Assembly (NCBI GenBank): GCA_905233275.1
Contig: CAJODR010000007.1
Coordinates: forward strand, 1 to 64,000
Direction of reading: 5' to 3'
Source: an uncultured Bacteroidales bacterium
Lineage (GTDB): Bacteria; Bacteroidota; Bacteroidia; Bacteroidales; UBA932
Length of the DNA stretch: 64,000 nucleotides
In this document: one piece after another, positions 24,589 to 32,898 of the stretch
Numbering within the stretch: position 1 is the stretch's first letter
How the letters are laid out: each line of letters starts with the position of its first letter
Position numbers and translations under genes: made by a program
The notes under the pieces: generated by a model
Seen by the model: only the letters and a program-made list of their open reading frames with translations
Told to the model about the DNA's origin: nothing
Databases searched by the model: none

Positions 24589-27144
24589 ATGAGGCGTCTG
24601 TTTCTTCTTTCAACTGTTGCCATTATAATAGGGGCCTGCGCCAACAACGAATTGCAATCAATTCTATCAGAGGTTTCATCTGTAATTGACGATGACCCTG
24701 CCCGTGCAATGTCGTTGTTGGAATCGGTTTCGCTTGACGACTGCCGCGGTGAAAAGCAGAGGGCTGAGTATGCCTTGTTAAAAAGCAAGGCACTTGATAA
24801 AAACTACATTGATGTCACGGATGATTCCCTGTCTGGAGTAGACATCCTCACAGTAAACTGGTATGATGACTATAGTTTCCTCGGCAAATGGAGCATCCCT
24901 TCTGCGTCTTCTTCGTCGAGTCCGACCAAGTTCGAGTCAAGCCCCTCGACGGAGGGGTTGGGGACGAGATACACTGCCGGTACCCACGGTCTCTTGACAG
25001 GCACCTATGAAAAAGTTCTTGGAGAAACGACAGGAAATCAGTATCTTTGGAGCGTACTCTACTATGATGACAAGGGGCGCGAGGTTCAGAGGAGCGGGCT
25101 TACCCTTCGGGGAGGCTACGCCAGGACCAATACCGGATACACCTTTTCCGGCAATCCTTCTGTCGTAAGGACTGTGCATTATGATCCGGACAACGGCTAT
25201 ATGGCGGAAAAGTATTCATACAGCTATGACTCATGGGATCGTCCCCTCGGGGATGAATACCGTAGGACGGCGTTGACATCATCATTGCCTTCGACCTTTA
25301 CATATTCAGAGACCAAGACCCTTCATTCAAGGACATATGACCGTTCAGGTCGTCTGGTGACCGATGCCAGGCTGTCATCGACGCCGCTGACAACCAGGTA
25401 TGACTATGACATACGAGGTCACCTTACATCAATGCTTGTCGGCGGAAATGAGAATCTCGGGACATTGGGCGAAACCTTTACAGAGACAATCCGTTATAAC
25501 GCACTTCGGAGCGGCGCCACCAATCCTGCCCTTTGGGCCGGGCAGGCATCTTCAGTGAGCTGGATGACTGGTGATGACGGCATTATGCGTAATTATGACT
25601 ATCGATATGACAATCTCGGGAGACTTACCCAGGCGTCGTATTCCGATGATGACCCGAATCCCTTGGCGTTGAAAATGTTTGACGGCAGTTTTACCTATGA
25701 CCTAAATGGGAACTTAATTACTGCTATCCGGCCCGGTAACCAGCATACGCATGAATTCACGATGGATGGTAACCGTCCAACAGTACATAACCTTGTGGAT
25801 GTGGGCAGCATTTTGCATCCCAAACATACGATCCTCTCGACTGTGACATATGAGTATGACACTAATGGCAATCTCACTGCTGATGGAGATAACGTGAGGA
25901 TGATATCATACAATATTCTCAATCTCCCTGAGACTGTAACCAAAGGGACGAGTGCCTTTAATTCCCCAAAGACCAAGTATCTTTACAGGGCGTCCGGGGA
26001 GAAGCTTCGCAGCACTGACCATGCCGGAAGGACAGGCACTGTGACGGGAGTGACGGACTATGCCGGGAATCTCATATTCGAAGACGGTGTATTGAAGACA
26101 GTGTTGATTGACGGCGGCTTCATCGACTTAGGCAGCACCAGCACGTATTATTACTTCATATCGGACCACCTCGGGAACAACAGGATGGTGGTGGATGCCG
26201 GTGGCGTAGCCCACCAGGTCACTCATTACGGTCCTTATGGTGAGACACTCGGCATTACGACATCTGTTATTGGCACCCAGACAACATCTCCGTATAAGTT
26301 CTCCGGCAAGGAATGGGACAGCGATGCGACGTCCTATGCCTTCGGCGCACGTCACTATTCGCCGTCCGTCCCTTTCTGGACCTCCGTTGATCCACTGGCC
26401 GAAAAGTCCTACTCCATCAGCCCATACGCCTACTGCGCCGGTGATCCCGTGAACCTGGTGGATCCGGAAGGGTTGTACTTTACTGATAATTCATATTATT
26501 ATGTTCATTTAATACAATCCTTTGCGATAAGCCAGATTAATTATTGGCAAACGCAGCAGCGGATTGTTGAGAATCAACTTATGAACCTTGATGGATCAGA
26601 TATTGAGGCATATGCTAGTTTATCAACCCGATTGTTTAAGATTAAATCGTTTATATCAGAGTATCAGGATTCACTGACAGAATTGGCAAAGATGGAAGAC
26701 TCTAATCAGGGATATAATATCATTATAAGTGATCAATACAATGATCCCTCAAACTCCTCATTGACTAGAGGCGGATCCAAATATAATGAGAACACCGACT
26801 TGTTCGATATGGTCGTTCCTACGATTCATATTGGATTGATAGCGCATGAATTAAAGCATGGTTATCAATTTGAGATTGGTGAGTTAAGCAATATTCTTTC
26901 TCTTCGTCTTTATGATATAGAAGATGAATATGAGGCATATCAGCGTCAATTCTTATTTTCGGGAGAGTGGTTCTCTCGCGATGAAATTAATAGTATGGAG
27001 CAATATGATAAAGTACCTACCCGTTTAGTAGTTAACCCGATTAATGATTTTTCATTGATAAAAGCCATTGAAGCTGCTATAGAATCGAATTCTGCGTTTA
27101 GATATAAAGGCGTTACATACAATAAACACTCTGTTATAAAATAG
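24589..27144 (+). CDS. Chimeric RHS-repeat lipoprotein with a metallopeptidase-like C-terminus
   Basis: An 851-residue protein built of three parts. Residues 1 to about 80 are a lipoprotein signal (MRRLFLLSTVAIIIGAC) and a start like that of Bacteroidota TPR lipoproteins (ALLKSKALDKNYIDVTDDSL). From about 84 it is RHS: TVNWYDDYSFLGKW, many YD repeats, then the core end with YFISDHLGNNRMV, YGPYGE, YKFSGKEWD and YCAGDPVNLVDPEG (DPEG at 625-628). Residues 629-851 are a variable tip with HELKH at 753-757 (a zinc-binding HExxH) and YDIEDEYEAYQRQ downstream, which may give the third ligand. The tip is visibly richer in A+T than the RHS part. The likely immunity gene starts 2 bp later. TTG 24574 and GTG 24586 are alternative starts. 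Confidence 0.83.
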   Translation: MRRLFLLSTVAIIIGACANNELQSILSEVSSVIDDDPARAMSLLESVSLDDCRGEKQRAEYALLKSKALDKNYIDVTDDSLSGVDILTVNWYDDYSFLGKWSIPSASSSSSPTKFESSPSTEGLGTRYTAGTHGLLTGTYEKVLGETTGNQYLWSVLYYDDKGREVQRSGLTLRGGYARTNTGYTFSGNPSVVRTVHYDPDNGYMAEKYSYSYDSWDRPLGDEYRRTALTSSLPSTFTYSETKTLHSRTYDRSGRLVTDARLSSTPLTTRYDYDIRGHLTSMLVGGNENLGTLGETFTETIRYNALRSGATNPALWAGQASSVSWMTGDDGIMRNYDYRYDNLGRLTQASYSDDDPNPLALKMFDGSFTYDLNGNLITAIRPGNQHTHEFTMDGNRPTVHNLVDVGSILHPKHTILSTVTYEYDTNGNLTADGDNVRMISYNILNLPETVTKGTSAFNSPKTKYLYRASGEKLRSTDHAGRTGTVTGVTDYAGNLIFEDGVLKTVLIDGGFIDLGSTSTYYYFISDHLGNNRMVVDAGGVAHQVTHYGPYGETLGITTSVIGTQTTSPYKFSGKEWDSDATSYAFGARHYSPSVPFWTSVDPLAEKSYSISPYAYCAGDPVNLVDPEGLYFTDNSYYYVHLIQSFAISQINYWQTQQRIVENQLMNLDGSDIEAYASLSTRLFKIKSFISEYQDSLTELAKMEDSNQGYNIIISDQYNDPSNSSLTRGGSKYNENTDLFDMVVPTIHIGLIAHELKHGYQFEIGELSNILSLRLYDIEDEYEAYQRQFLFSGEWFSRDEINSMEQYDKVPTRLVVNPINDFSLIKAIEAAIESNSAFRYKGVTYNKHSVIK

Positions 27145-27146
27145 CT

Positions 27147-27728
27147 ATGAAATCTCTTTTAAAGTATTGTTTATTATTGTTTGTCCTATTATCCTTGCAT
27201 TTTACTATCTCTTTTGCACAGGAGGGCTCAATTCGATGTGGTGATTGCGAGTATCAAATCATGTCGGACGATTATAATTTTGGATTTTATAAGGTTTACT
27301 GGAATGGTGCATGGGATAATAATGGAAGACAAGGTCACTTGTTGTGTCTGTTTAATCACTGGACGCGACCTTATGTATATGCAGGTACTTTTGATACTTT
27401 CGAGGTATCATATGGACGCTGGCGAATTCAAAACGACACATTGTATTTGGATCGCGAAGCGATGATAGAATCACCATATTCACACTCGGATCCCGAAACC
27501 AGGGTTTTCACGGAAGAAGAACTGCAGAAACGTAGTATGTATCGTCCGGAGTATAGATTTATAATGCATCCTGAAGGTTGGATTACATCAATTCCTGACA
27601 GTACCATTTTTTCGGATGGGGGAACATGGCCGATTTACAAACATGCATTGAAGCCAATAGATATTAAGGAAAGTGAACATAAAGCCTACATGGAATTTAT
27701 TAACAAATATGTGCGGTCGCAAGAATGA
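27147..27728 (+). CDS. Exported hypothetical protein, candidate immunity for the RHS tip
   Basis: A 193-residue protein with a Sec signal peptide (MKSLLKYCLLLFVLLSLHF, cut near SFAQ). No family is recognised. The mature part is rich in Trp, Tyr and charged residues (FYKVYWNGAWDNNG, WRIQNDTLYLDRE, YRFIMHPEGWITS), suggesting a compact beta-rich periplasmic protein. It starts 2 bp after the RHS gene and shares the low GC content of the RHS tip, unlike the genes on either side. Both features are typical of immunity genes that move together with their toxin tip. The signal peptide would place protection in the periplasm. The immunity role is inferred. Confidence 0.6.
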   Translation: MKSLLKYCLLLFVLLSLHFTISFAQEGSIRCGDCEYQIMSDDYNFGFYKVYWNGAWDNNGRQGHLLCLFNHWTRPYVYAGTFDTFEVSYGRWRIQNDTLYLDREAMIESPYSHSDPETRVFTEEELQKRSMYRPEYRFIMHPEGWITSIPDSTIFSDGGTWPIYKHALKPIDIKESEHKAYMEFINKYVRSQE

Positions 27729-27736
27729 CGCTTCCA

Positions 27737-27838
27737 GCGCCCAAACGGTGCTCCAACCCTCCTGCGGGCGCAAAAAGGCGTGTTCCTGCGCCCAAACGGT
27801 GCTCCAACCCCCGCGCGGGCGCAAAAAACCCTGTTTCC
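27737..27838 (+). repeat. Two tandem 51-bp units with internal GCGCCC/GGGCGC arms
   Basis: Two nearly identical 51-bp units lie head to tail, each beginning GCGCCCAAACGGTGCTCCAA and containing GGGCGC about 30 bp later, followed by a run of A. A degenerate third piece (GCGCCCGCACAG) follows at 27839. Each unit can form a hairpin. On the minus strand each hairpin is preceded by T-runs. The unit is 17 codons, which is why all frames stay open across it. It fills the space between the immunity candidate and a convergent gene. Confidence 0.7.
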
Positions 27839-27914
27839 GCGCCCGCACAGCATCAGAACGGCTCTTCCGACACGGTTGGGCCGTTTTGGTGCCCGCGGGG
27901 GGCGTGAGGTGGAT

Positions 27915-29324
27915 TTAATCCAAAAGCCGGGCGATGCTGGCGGGGATGCCGTGGGGGAGTTTGGTGAAGAAGTCCTGATGGGGGAGCCTCGATGAGTATT
28001 TGCTCCTGAGCTTGTCGTATAGCTCCGAAGTGCCCTTGCTGACGTGCGGGAAGCGGGGGCCTTTCCACGTGCTCGTGTTGGTTATCATGACCCAGCATTC
28101 ACCGTCAGGGAAGTACTTGATGAATGCGCTCGTGCCCGAGAGGGTGCCGGTGCGGAGCCAGCCCTTCTCCGGGTCGGTCTCGTTCCACCCGATAGAATAG
28201 GTCTCTTCGCCGAGGTGTTCGGTCATCTTGCGGACGCTTTCCCGGGAGAGGATGTCATGCACTCCGTCACGCCCGTCGATGGAGGCGACAAACCGGGCCA
28301 AATCGGCGCTGGAAGCCACCCAGGCGCCTGCTCCGGACAGGGAAGTGATATCATTGCCGCCGTAGCAGCGGTCCACCATCCTGCCGCTGCCGTTGAATTC
28401 TTCGACCGGCTTGTCGTCCTTGGTGAGGTAGTAGCGTACCTCACCCGGATGGCGCTCATTGTAGTAATTCCGGGCAATGCGGAAGCCGAAGCAGCCGGCA
28501 GGGTACAGCACGGAATAGCGGATGTAGTCCTCGTACGACATCCCGGATACCTCTTCTATAATAAGGGAGAGAATCAGGTAGCCGACGTTGGAGTAATCCT
28601 TGGTGACGCCGGGCTCTCCGGGGAGACTCTTCCGGAGGAGAATCGTGAGGAGCTCATCGGCCGTCGGAGGCGCCGCAAGATGGTTTTGCTGAATTATCGT
28701 CAGCGTGGAAAACAGCGGATCCGACGCACCCGCATGGAAACCGGCACGGTGCCTCAGCAGGTCCTCCACCGTAATCCGGTAATAATTCGGGTCCTTGATC
28801 GATTCGGTATAAGGCTTGTCCGCGAGTATTCCGCCTTCGGCGAATACTCTGTCGCCAAGCTTCAGTTTGCCTTCCTCCTGCAGCTTCATGATTCCGACCG
28901 CCGTGATGAGTTTGGAGACCGAAGCCACCCTGAGGATGTGCCCCGGTGTCATTGCAACCAGAGTATCGGCATTCCCGTACCCCTTGGAAAACAGCAGCGA
29001 ATCGTTTCTCATCACAGACAGCTGCATGCCTTTCAGGTGCCAGTACTGCATGAATTCCCTGACATCCCGGTCCATCCTTTCGATTCCGTCGAATGAGGAC
29101 ATCTCATTCGTAAGGCGCGATCCGAGCGCGGCAATCTCAACCTTCTTGGGCGCCTCTTTGACCTCTTCCTCGTGCGAGCAGGAACAAGAGCACTTGCCCG
29201 TCGTGGCAACGAGGACGACGATGACCGTAATCATCCCGACGGCGGTCAGGATGAGGCGGCGGTACATTCGCCAGAAGCGCCTCAGGCGACGATCCCAGCT
29301 TTCTTTGCGAATTCGATAATCCAT
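27915..29324 (-). CDS. Membrane-anchored serine hydrolase of the beta-lactamase fold
   Basis: A 469-residue class-C beta-lactamase/D-peptidase-type protein. One N-terminal transmembrane segment (about 22-42) is followed by an odd Cys-Ser run and acidic stretch (KCSCSCSHEEE). The serine-hydrolase domain starts near residue 75: RVASVSKLITA holds the S-x-x-K motif, KDYSNVGYLIL the Y-x-N motif and RTGTLSG the place of the third motif. These proteins usually act on D-Ala peptides or small esters; resistance is not implied. The first 43 bp overlap the kinase-like gene upstream. It is the last gene of a six-gene minus-strand operon, ending about 75 bp from the 51-bp repeats. Confidence 0.83.
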   Translation of the reverse strand: MDYRIRKESWDRRLRRFWRMYRRLILTAVGMITVIVVLVATTGKCSCSCSHEEEVKEAPKKVEIAALGSRLTNEMSSFDGIERMDRDVREFMQYWHLKGMQLSVMRNDSLLFSKGYGNADTLVAMTPGHILRVASVSKLITAVGIMKLQEEGKLKLGDRVFAEGGILADKPYTESIKDPNYYRITVEDLLRHRAGFHAGASDPLFSTLTIIQQNHLAAPPTADELLTILLRKSLPGEPGVTKDYSNVGYLILSLIIEEVSGMSYEDYIRYSVLYPAGCFGFRIARNYYNERHPGEVRYYLTKDDKPVEEFNGSGRMVDRCYGGNDITSLSGAGAWVASSADLARFVASIDGRDGVHDILSRESVRKMTEHLGEETYSIGWNETDPEKGWLRTGTLSGTSAFIKYFPDGECWVMITNTSTWKGPRFPHVSKGTSELYDKLRSKYSSRLPHQDFFTKLPHGIPASIARLLD

Positions 29325-29893
29325 TCTGCGGTACCTTCTATTCCAAGGATTGAACTGTCGATGCAGAGGTCGTAATTGTCGGCTTTGCCCCAGGTCCCCA
29401 GGGTGAAGAAGTTGTAATATGTCTCGCGGATGCGGTCTTTTTTAAGGATCAGCGATTCGGCATCCTTCTCAGAGAGCTGCTCGCGGTCGGTAATCCTTTG
29501 GACGCGGAAATCCAGTGGAGCCGTGATGAACACGCTGAGGATGTTGAGGTCCCGGAGAATGTAGTCGGCACAGCGGCCGATAATGATCGCGTCGCCATTC
29601 TCCGCGATCGAGCGGATGACATCGCTCTGGAGATTGAACAGGCTGGAGTCGACCGCATACCCGTCGCTCATGGTCCCGTAGCGTCCCGAGGCGAAGAAGC
29701 TGGACATCGAGAAAATGCTCTTCTTCTCGCCGGAATGGGCGAACAGGTCCTTTGAATAGCCGATTTCCTGGGCGGCTTCGGAGATGAGGGCGTTGTCGTA
29801 GACTTTGATGCCGAGACGGCGTCCGACGGCTTTCGCTATGGATCCGCCGCCGCTTCCGAACTGGCGGCCGAGGGTGATGATGGTGTTATTCAT
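29282..29893 (-). CDS. Cytidylate-kinase-like family protein
   Basis: A 203-residue P-loop protein of the cytidylate-kinase-like family. The P-loop region reads TLGRQFGSGGGSIAKAVGRRLG, where the usual GKS/T is replaced by GGGS, as in other members of this family; YDNALISEAA and AIIIGRCADYIL follow, then a lid with RITDREQLSEKDAE. Substrate is unknown; these are not housekeeping CMP kinases. It overlaps the MATE gene upstream by 8 bp and the beta-lactamase-fold gene downstream by 43 bp, so it is fixed within the operon. Start ATG 29893. Confidence 0.85.
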   Translation of the reverse strand: MNNTIITLGRQFGSGGGSIAKAVGRRLGIKVYDNALISEAAQEIGYSKDLFAHSGEKKSIFSMSSFFASGRYGTMSDGYAVDSSLFNLQSDVIRSIAENGDAIIIGRCADYILRDLNILSVFITAPLDFRVQRITDREQLSEKDAESLILKKDRIRETYYNFFTLGTWGKADNYDLCIDSSILGIEGTAEWIIEFAKKAGIVA

Positions 29894-31274
29894 GGTGCTG
29901 AGGGATGGATTTCAGGTTGCGGATGAGCTTCACGGCCATCATGCCGGTCACGATAGAGGCTATCGTATCGGAGATGGGGAAGCTGAGCCATACCCCGTCG
30001 GTCGATTCCATTATTCCTGGAAGCAGGTACACGAGGGGGAGGAGGAAGAGGAGCTGTCGGGACAGGGACAGGAAGATAGACTGCTTGACCATGCCGAGAC
30101 ACTGGAAAAGGTTGGTCGTCACCATCTGGAAACCGATGATGGGGAAAGCGCAGTTGAGGAGTCTCAGGCCGTGGGTCGCAAGGGAGTGAAGCGCAGTCGA
30201 ATCGCCCGTGGACTTGTCCACGAACAGGGATACGGCAGCTCCGGGGAACACTTCTGATATAATGAATCCCGCGATGCATATGACTGTGGCCCACATCATG
30301 GTGCGCTTGTAGACTTCAAGAACGCGCGGGTACTGTTTCGCCCCGAAATTGTAGCCGGCGATCGGCTGCATTCCCTGGTTGAATCCCATTACGATCATGA
30401 CGAACAGGAAGGATATCCTGTTGATGATGCCGTATGCCCCGATGGAGATATCGCCGCCGTAGAACTTCAGCTGGCGGTTGATAAAGAGGACCACGATGCA
30501 GCTGGCGAGATTCATCAGGAAGGGGCCCATGCCGATGGAAAGCGATTCGCGGGCAATCCGCCAGTCGACTCTCATGATGTCCCTGCCTTCCAGATGGAGG
30601 AATTTCTTCTTGTCGAGGAAGAACCACATGGTATAAGCGAGCGCCATGCACTGGCAGAGGACTGTCGCAATGGCCGCGCCGCGAATTCCCATTCCGAAGA
30701 CGAATATGAATACGGGATCGAGGATGGCGTTGGAAATGACCGTAAATAGCGTCAGCGACATTGCTATTTTGGGATTTCCGGACGATCGGATGACGCTGTT
30801 GAGGCCGAAATACAGGTGCGTTACAATATTGCCGATGGCAATGATGGTCATGTAGGCCCTGGCGTGGGGGAGAGTGGCCTCGCTGGCTCCGAAAAAGCGG
30901 AGGATAGGATTCATCCAGATGAGCATCACCGTGGTGAAGAGTATGCCGATGAGAATGTTGAGGGTGACCTCGTTGGCGAGCACTTTGTTGGCTTTGCGGT
31001 AGTCCTTCTGACCGAGGAGGATGGATATCATGGTGGCAGCACCGACACCGACGAGGGTGCCGAGGGCCGTGGAGATATTCATCAGGGGAAATGTGACCGC
31101 GAGGCCTGAAATCGCCATCGCACCTTCATCGGGGATGTGCCCGATGTATATGCTGTCGACCATGTTGTACAGCGAGGAGGCCGTCATGGCGATGATTCCG
31201 GGCACTGCGTACTGCCGGATCAATTGCCTCACCGGCTTGGTACCGAGTTCGGTCGGGATCGCTCCTGCTGCCAT
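29886..31274 (-). CDS. MATE-family efflux transporter
   Basis: A 462-residue inner-membrane transporter with about twelve hydrophobic segments, of the MATE/MatE type that exports cationic drugs or metabolites using Na+ or H+. Family features include the opening RQLIRQYAVPGIIAMTASSLYNMVDSIYIGH, and a matching half beginning near residue 235 (SIGMGPFLMNLASCIVVLFINRQL), showing the usual two-fold repeat. The substrate cannot be told. It starts 6 bp after the FKBP gene and its end overlaps the kinase-like gene. Confidence 0.92.
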   Translation of the reverse strand: MAAGAIPTELGTKPVRQLIRQYAVPGIIAMTASSLYNMVDSIYIGHIPDEGAMAISGLAVTFPLMNISTALGTLVGVGAATMISILLGQKDYRKANKVLANEVTLNILIGILFTTVMLIWMNPILRFFGASEATLPHARAYMTIIAIGNIVTHLYFGLNSVIRSSGNPKIAMSLTLFTVISNAILDPVFIFVFGMGIRGAAIATVLCQCMALAYTMWFFLDKKKFLHLEGRDIMRVDWRIARESLSIGMGPFLMNLASCIVVLFINRQLKFYGGDISIGAYGIINRISFLFVMIVMGFNQGMQPIAGYNFGAKQYPRVLEVYKRTMMWATVICIAGFIISEVFPGAAVSLFVDKSTGDSTALHSLATHGLRLLNCAFPIIGFQMVTTNLFQCLGMVKQSIFLSLSRQLLFLLPLVYLLPGIMESTDGVWLSFPISDTIASIVTGMMAVKLIRNLKSIPQHHE

Positions 31275-31280
31275 GACTGT

Positions 31281-32357
31281 CTATTGTTTGTCTACCATCT
31301 CTATCTCGAAGACGAGAGGGCAGAAAGCCGGAATGCTTCCGCTGCCCGAATCACCGTAGCCGAGGCCTGACCAGAATGCCGTAATGACCTTCTCGTAAGG
31401 GCGCATCTTGTAGATGGCGTATGCAAATCCGGTGACTACCGAGCTGGCGCTGTTGGATGACTCTGCATCATCGGCGGTGGTCATTTTGAGGCTTGTAGGC
31501 TCTGACGCCCAGATAATTGCCTTCGGCGAATAATCGGTCGAGGCGTTGTAAAGACCGGCATCCTTGGCTACATCCTTGATATTGGTGTCGAATACTTTGC
31601 CGTCGATGTAGCGGCCGACATAATTAATGTATACGGTAGTGTCGCTGGGCATTTCGAACGAGTCGGGATCCACGCCGTCTTCAAAGACCGGATCCTTGAC
31701 GCTCTTCCAGTAGAAACCGAACTTGTAAGCGCCTTCGTCAGAGGTGTGTGCCGTGGAGTCGATGCCTCCGAGATATTCGTCTGAGAACTGCTGGAGGCGG
31801 TGGCCCTGCCATTCCTTGATGTCGGGAGTATAGTCGTTGACGGTGAACTCGAAGATGGCGTGTGAATTGCCGCTGCTGTTCTTGTAATACGAACTCTCTT
31901 TGGAGTAGCGTTTGTAAGTCATCAGCCAGGAGGGAATGGCGATGGTCTTGCTGCCTCCGACCCTCATGCCGTCGAGAGCCTCCTCGAGGCCCTTGAGCAT
32001 GTAATTCTCTCCGGTATGCCAGATATTGTCACCATAGTAGCCGGATGCGGTGTAACTGCCGATCTGGCGGGCGACCTCCTCTATGTTGGTAGAGGCAATT
32101 GAGCCGTCAAGTCCCTTGCGCGTAAACGTGACGAAAACATACGGGGAGTTTTCGATGGATATCAGGGTACCGGTGCCCGGAGTCTCTTCGATGGTCCAGA
32201 TGCCGTTTTCGCGGTTCTGCACGGCTGTGGGATGGTTTGTTTCAATCCATGCCTCCATATAGCGTTTTGCGGAGGCGTTTGTCTCGACGGGAGCGGTTTC
32301 GGCGCAGGAAAAAAGAATGGCCGCCGCTGCCGGAATCAGGAAATATGATGCTTTCAT
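31281..32357 (-). CDS. FKBP-type peptidyl-prolyl isomerase lipoprotein, two-domain
   Basis: A 358-residue predicted lipoprotein (MKASYFLIPAAAAILFSC, lipobox LFSC type) that should catalyse proline isomerisation during folding of envelope proteins. Two FKBP-like regions are seen: residues about 50-180 with YVFVTFTRKGLDG and GLEEALDGMRVGGSKTIAIPS, and residues about 225-358 with VYINYVGRYIDGKVFDTN, MRPYEKVITAF and a final FEIEMVDK. Both keep the G-M-R-x-G/Y-E-K loop pattern in part. ATG 32357 is chosen over a much longer frame because it gives the signal peptide and lies 1 bp after the previous gene. Confidence 0.85.
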   Translation of the reverse strand: MKASYFLIPAAAAILFSCAETAPVETNASAKRYMEAWIETNHPTAVQNRENGIWTIEETPGTGTLISIENSPYVFVTFTRKGLDGSIASTNIEEVARQIGSYTASGYYGDNIWHTGENYMLKGLEEALDGMRVGGSKTIAIPSWLMTYKRYSKESSYYKNSSGNSHAIFEFTVNDYTPDIKEWQGHRLQQFSDEYLGGIDSTAHTSDEGAYKFGFYWKSVKDPVFEDGVDPDSFEMPSDTTVYINYVGRYIDGKVFDTNIKDVAKDAGLYNASTDYSPKAIIWASEPTSLKMTTADDAESSNSASSVVTGFAYAIYKMRPYEKVITAFWSGLGYGDSGSGSIPAFCPLVFEIEMVDKQ

Positions 32358-32358
32358 T

Positions 32359-32898
32359 TCAATTGTTTTCGATACTGTTGACCCAGATCCTGTAGACCAG
32401 GGCTGCACTTGCAGGAATCGTGCCGTAGGGCTTGTCCCCGAAGCCGTATTTTCCGTTGAACAGGATATAGCATTCTTCGCCGGTACGGACGCCCTCGAGG
32501 CCGCTTCGGAGCCCCTTGATGAGGCCGGCATCGTCGAGTTTGATGACGACGGGGTCGAATGTGTTTTCGCCCGAAAGGGCCCAGCCGGAGGCCAGGTCCT
32601 CGCGGTTGGTGGCGAACATGTTGGACGAGTTGACCGTGTTGCCGCTGAGTTTGTATCCTGCGTAGTAGAATGATATCGTGCCGTCGGAAGCGAGGGTTTC
32701 GTCACCGTCGCCGGGGGTCACGATAACTCTCACGCTGCCTTTGTTGTATATGGCTTCGGCGCTTTCGTTGGCATTCAACTGGGCGGTGACGAAGCTCTCG
32801 ATCTGCTTTTCCTGCTTGTCGTACATGTTTTTGACGGACTCCTTTGTGCAGGAGACCGCGGCGATGGCGAGGATGGCTATGAGGTGGATGGGTCTCAT
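32359..32898 (-). CDS. FKBP-type peptidyl-prolyl isomerase lipoprotein, single-domain
   Basis: A 179-residue predicted lipoprotein (MRPIHLIAILAIAAVSC). A single FKBP-like domain at about 65-179 shows ISFYYAGYKLSG, then GLIKGLRSGLEGVRTGEECYILFNGKYGFGD, with the usual G-x-G-D turn and IPASAALVYRIWV at the end, all typical of FkpA/FklB-like enzymes. Residues 20-60 are a helical region (NMYDKQEKQIESFVTAQLN), often used for dimerisation. The ATG at 32898 gives a 4-bp ATGA overlap with the DHH gene upstream. It pairs with the larger FKBP lipoprotein downstream, from which it is separated by one base. Confidence 0.85.
   Translation of the reverse strand: MRPIHLIAILAIAAVSCTKESVKNMYDKQEKQIESFVTAQLNANESAEAIYNKGSVRVIVTPGDGDETLASDGTISFYYAGYKLSGNTVNSSNMFATNREDLASGWALSGENTFDPVVIKLDDAGLIKGLRSGLEGVRTGEECYILFNGKYGFGDKPYGTIPASAALVYRIWVNSIENN

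Noticed and set aside
24589..27144. RHS gene as a simple pseudogene
   Set aside because: The frame is open over 851 residues with a good signal, complete core end and a tip with an adjacent small gene, so a functional chimera is at least as likely.
27588..27848. 86-residue minus-strand frame with repeated FLRP and GWSTVWA units
   Set aside because: The 51-bp repeat unit is a multiple of three, so frames stay open by chance. The frame runs into the immunity candidate and has no start context or signal.
27915..29324. Beta-lactamase resistance gene
   Set aside because: The motifs fit the general serine hydrolase family, the third motif is RTG rather than KTG or KSG, and the protein is membrane-anchored in a housekeeping-like operon.
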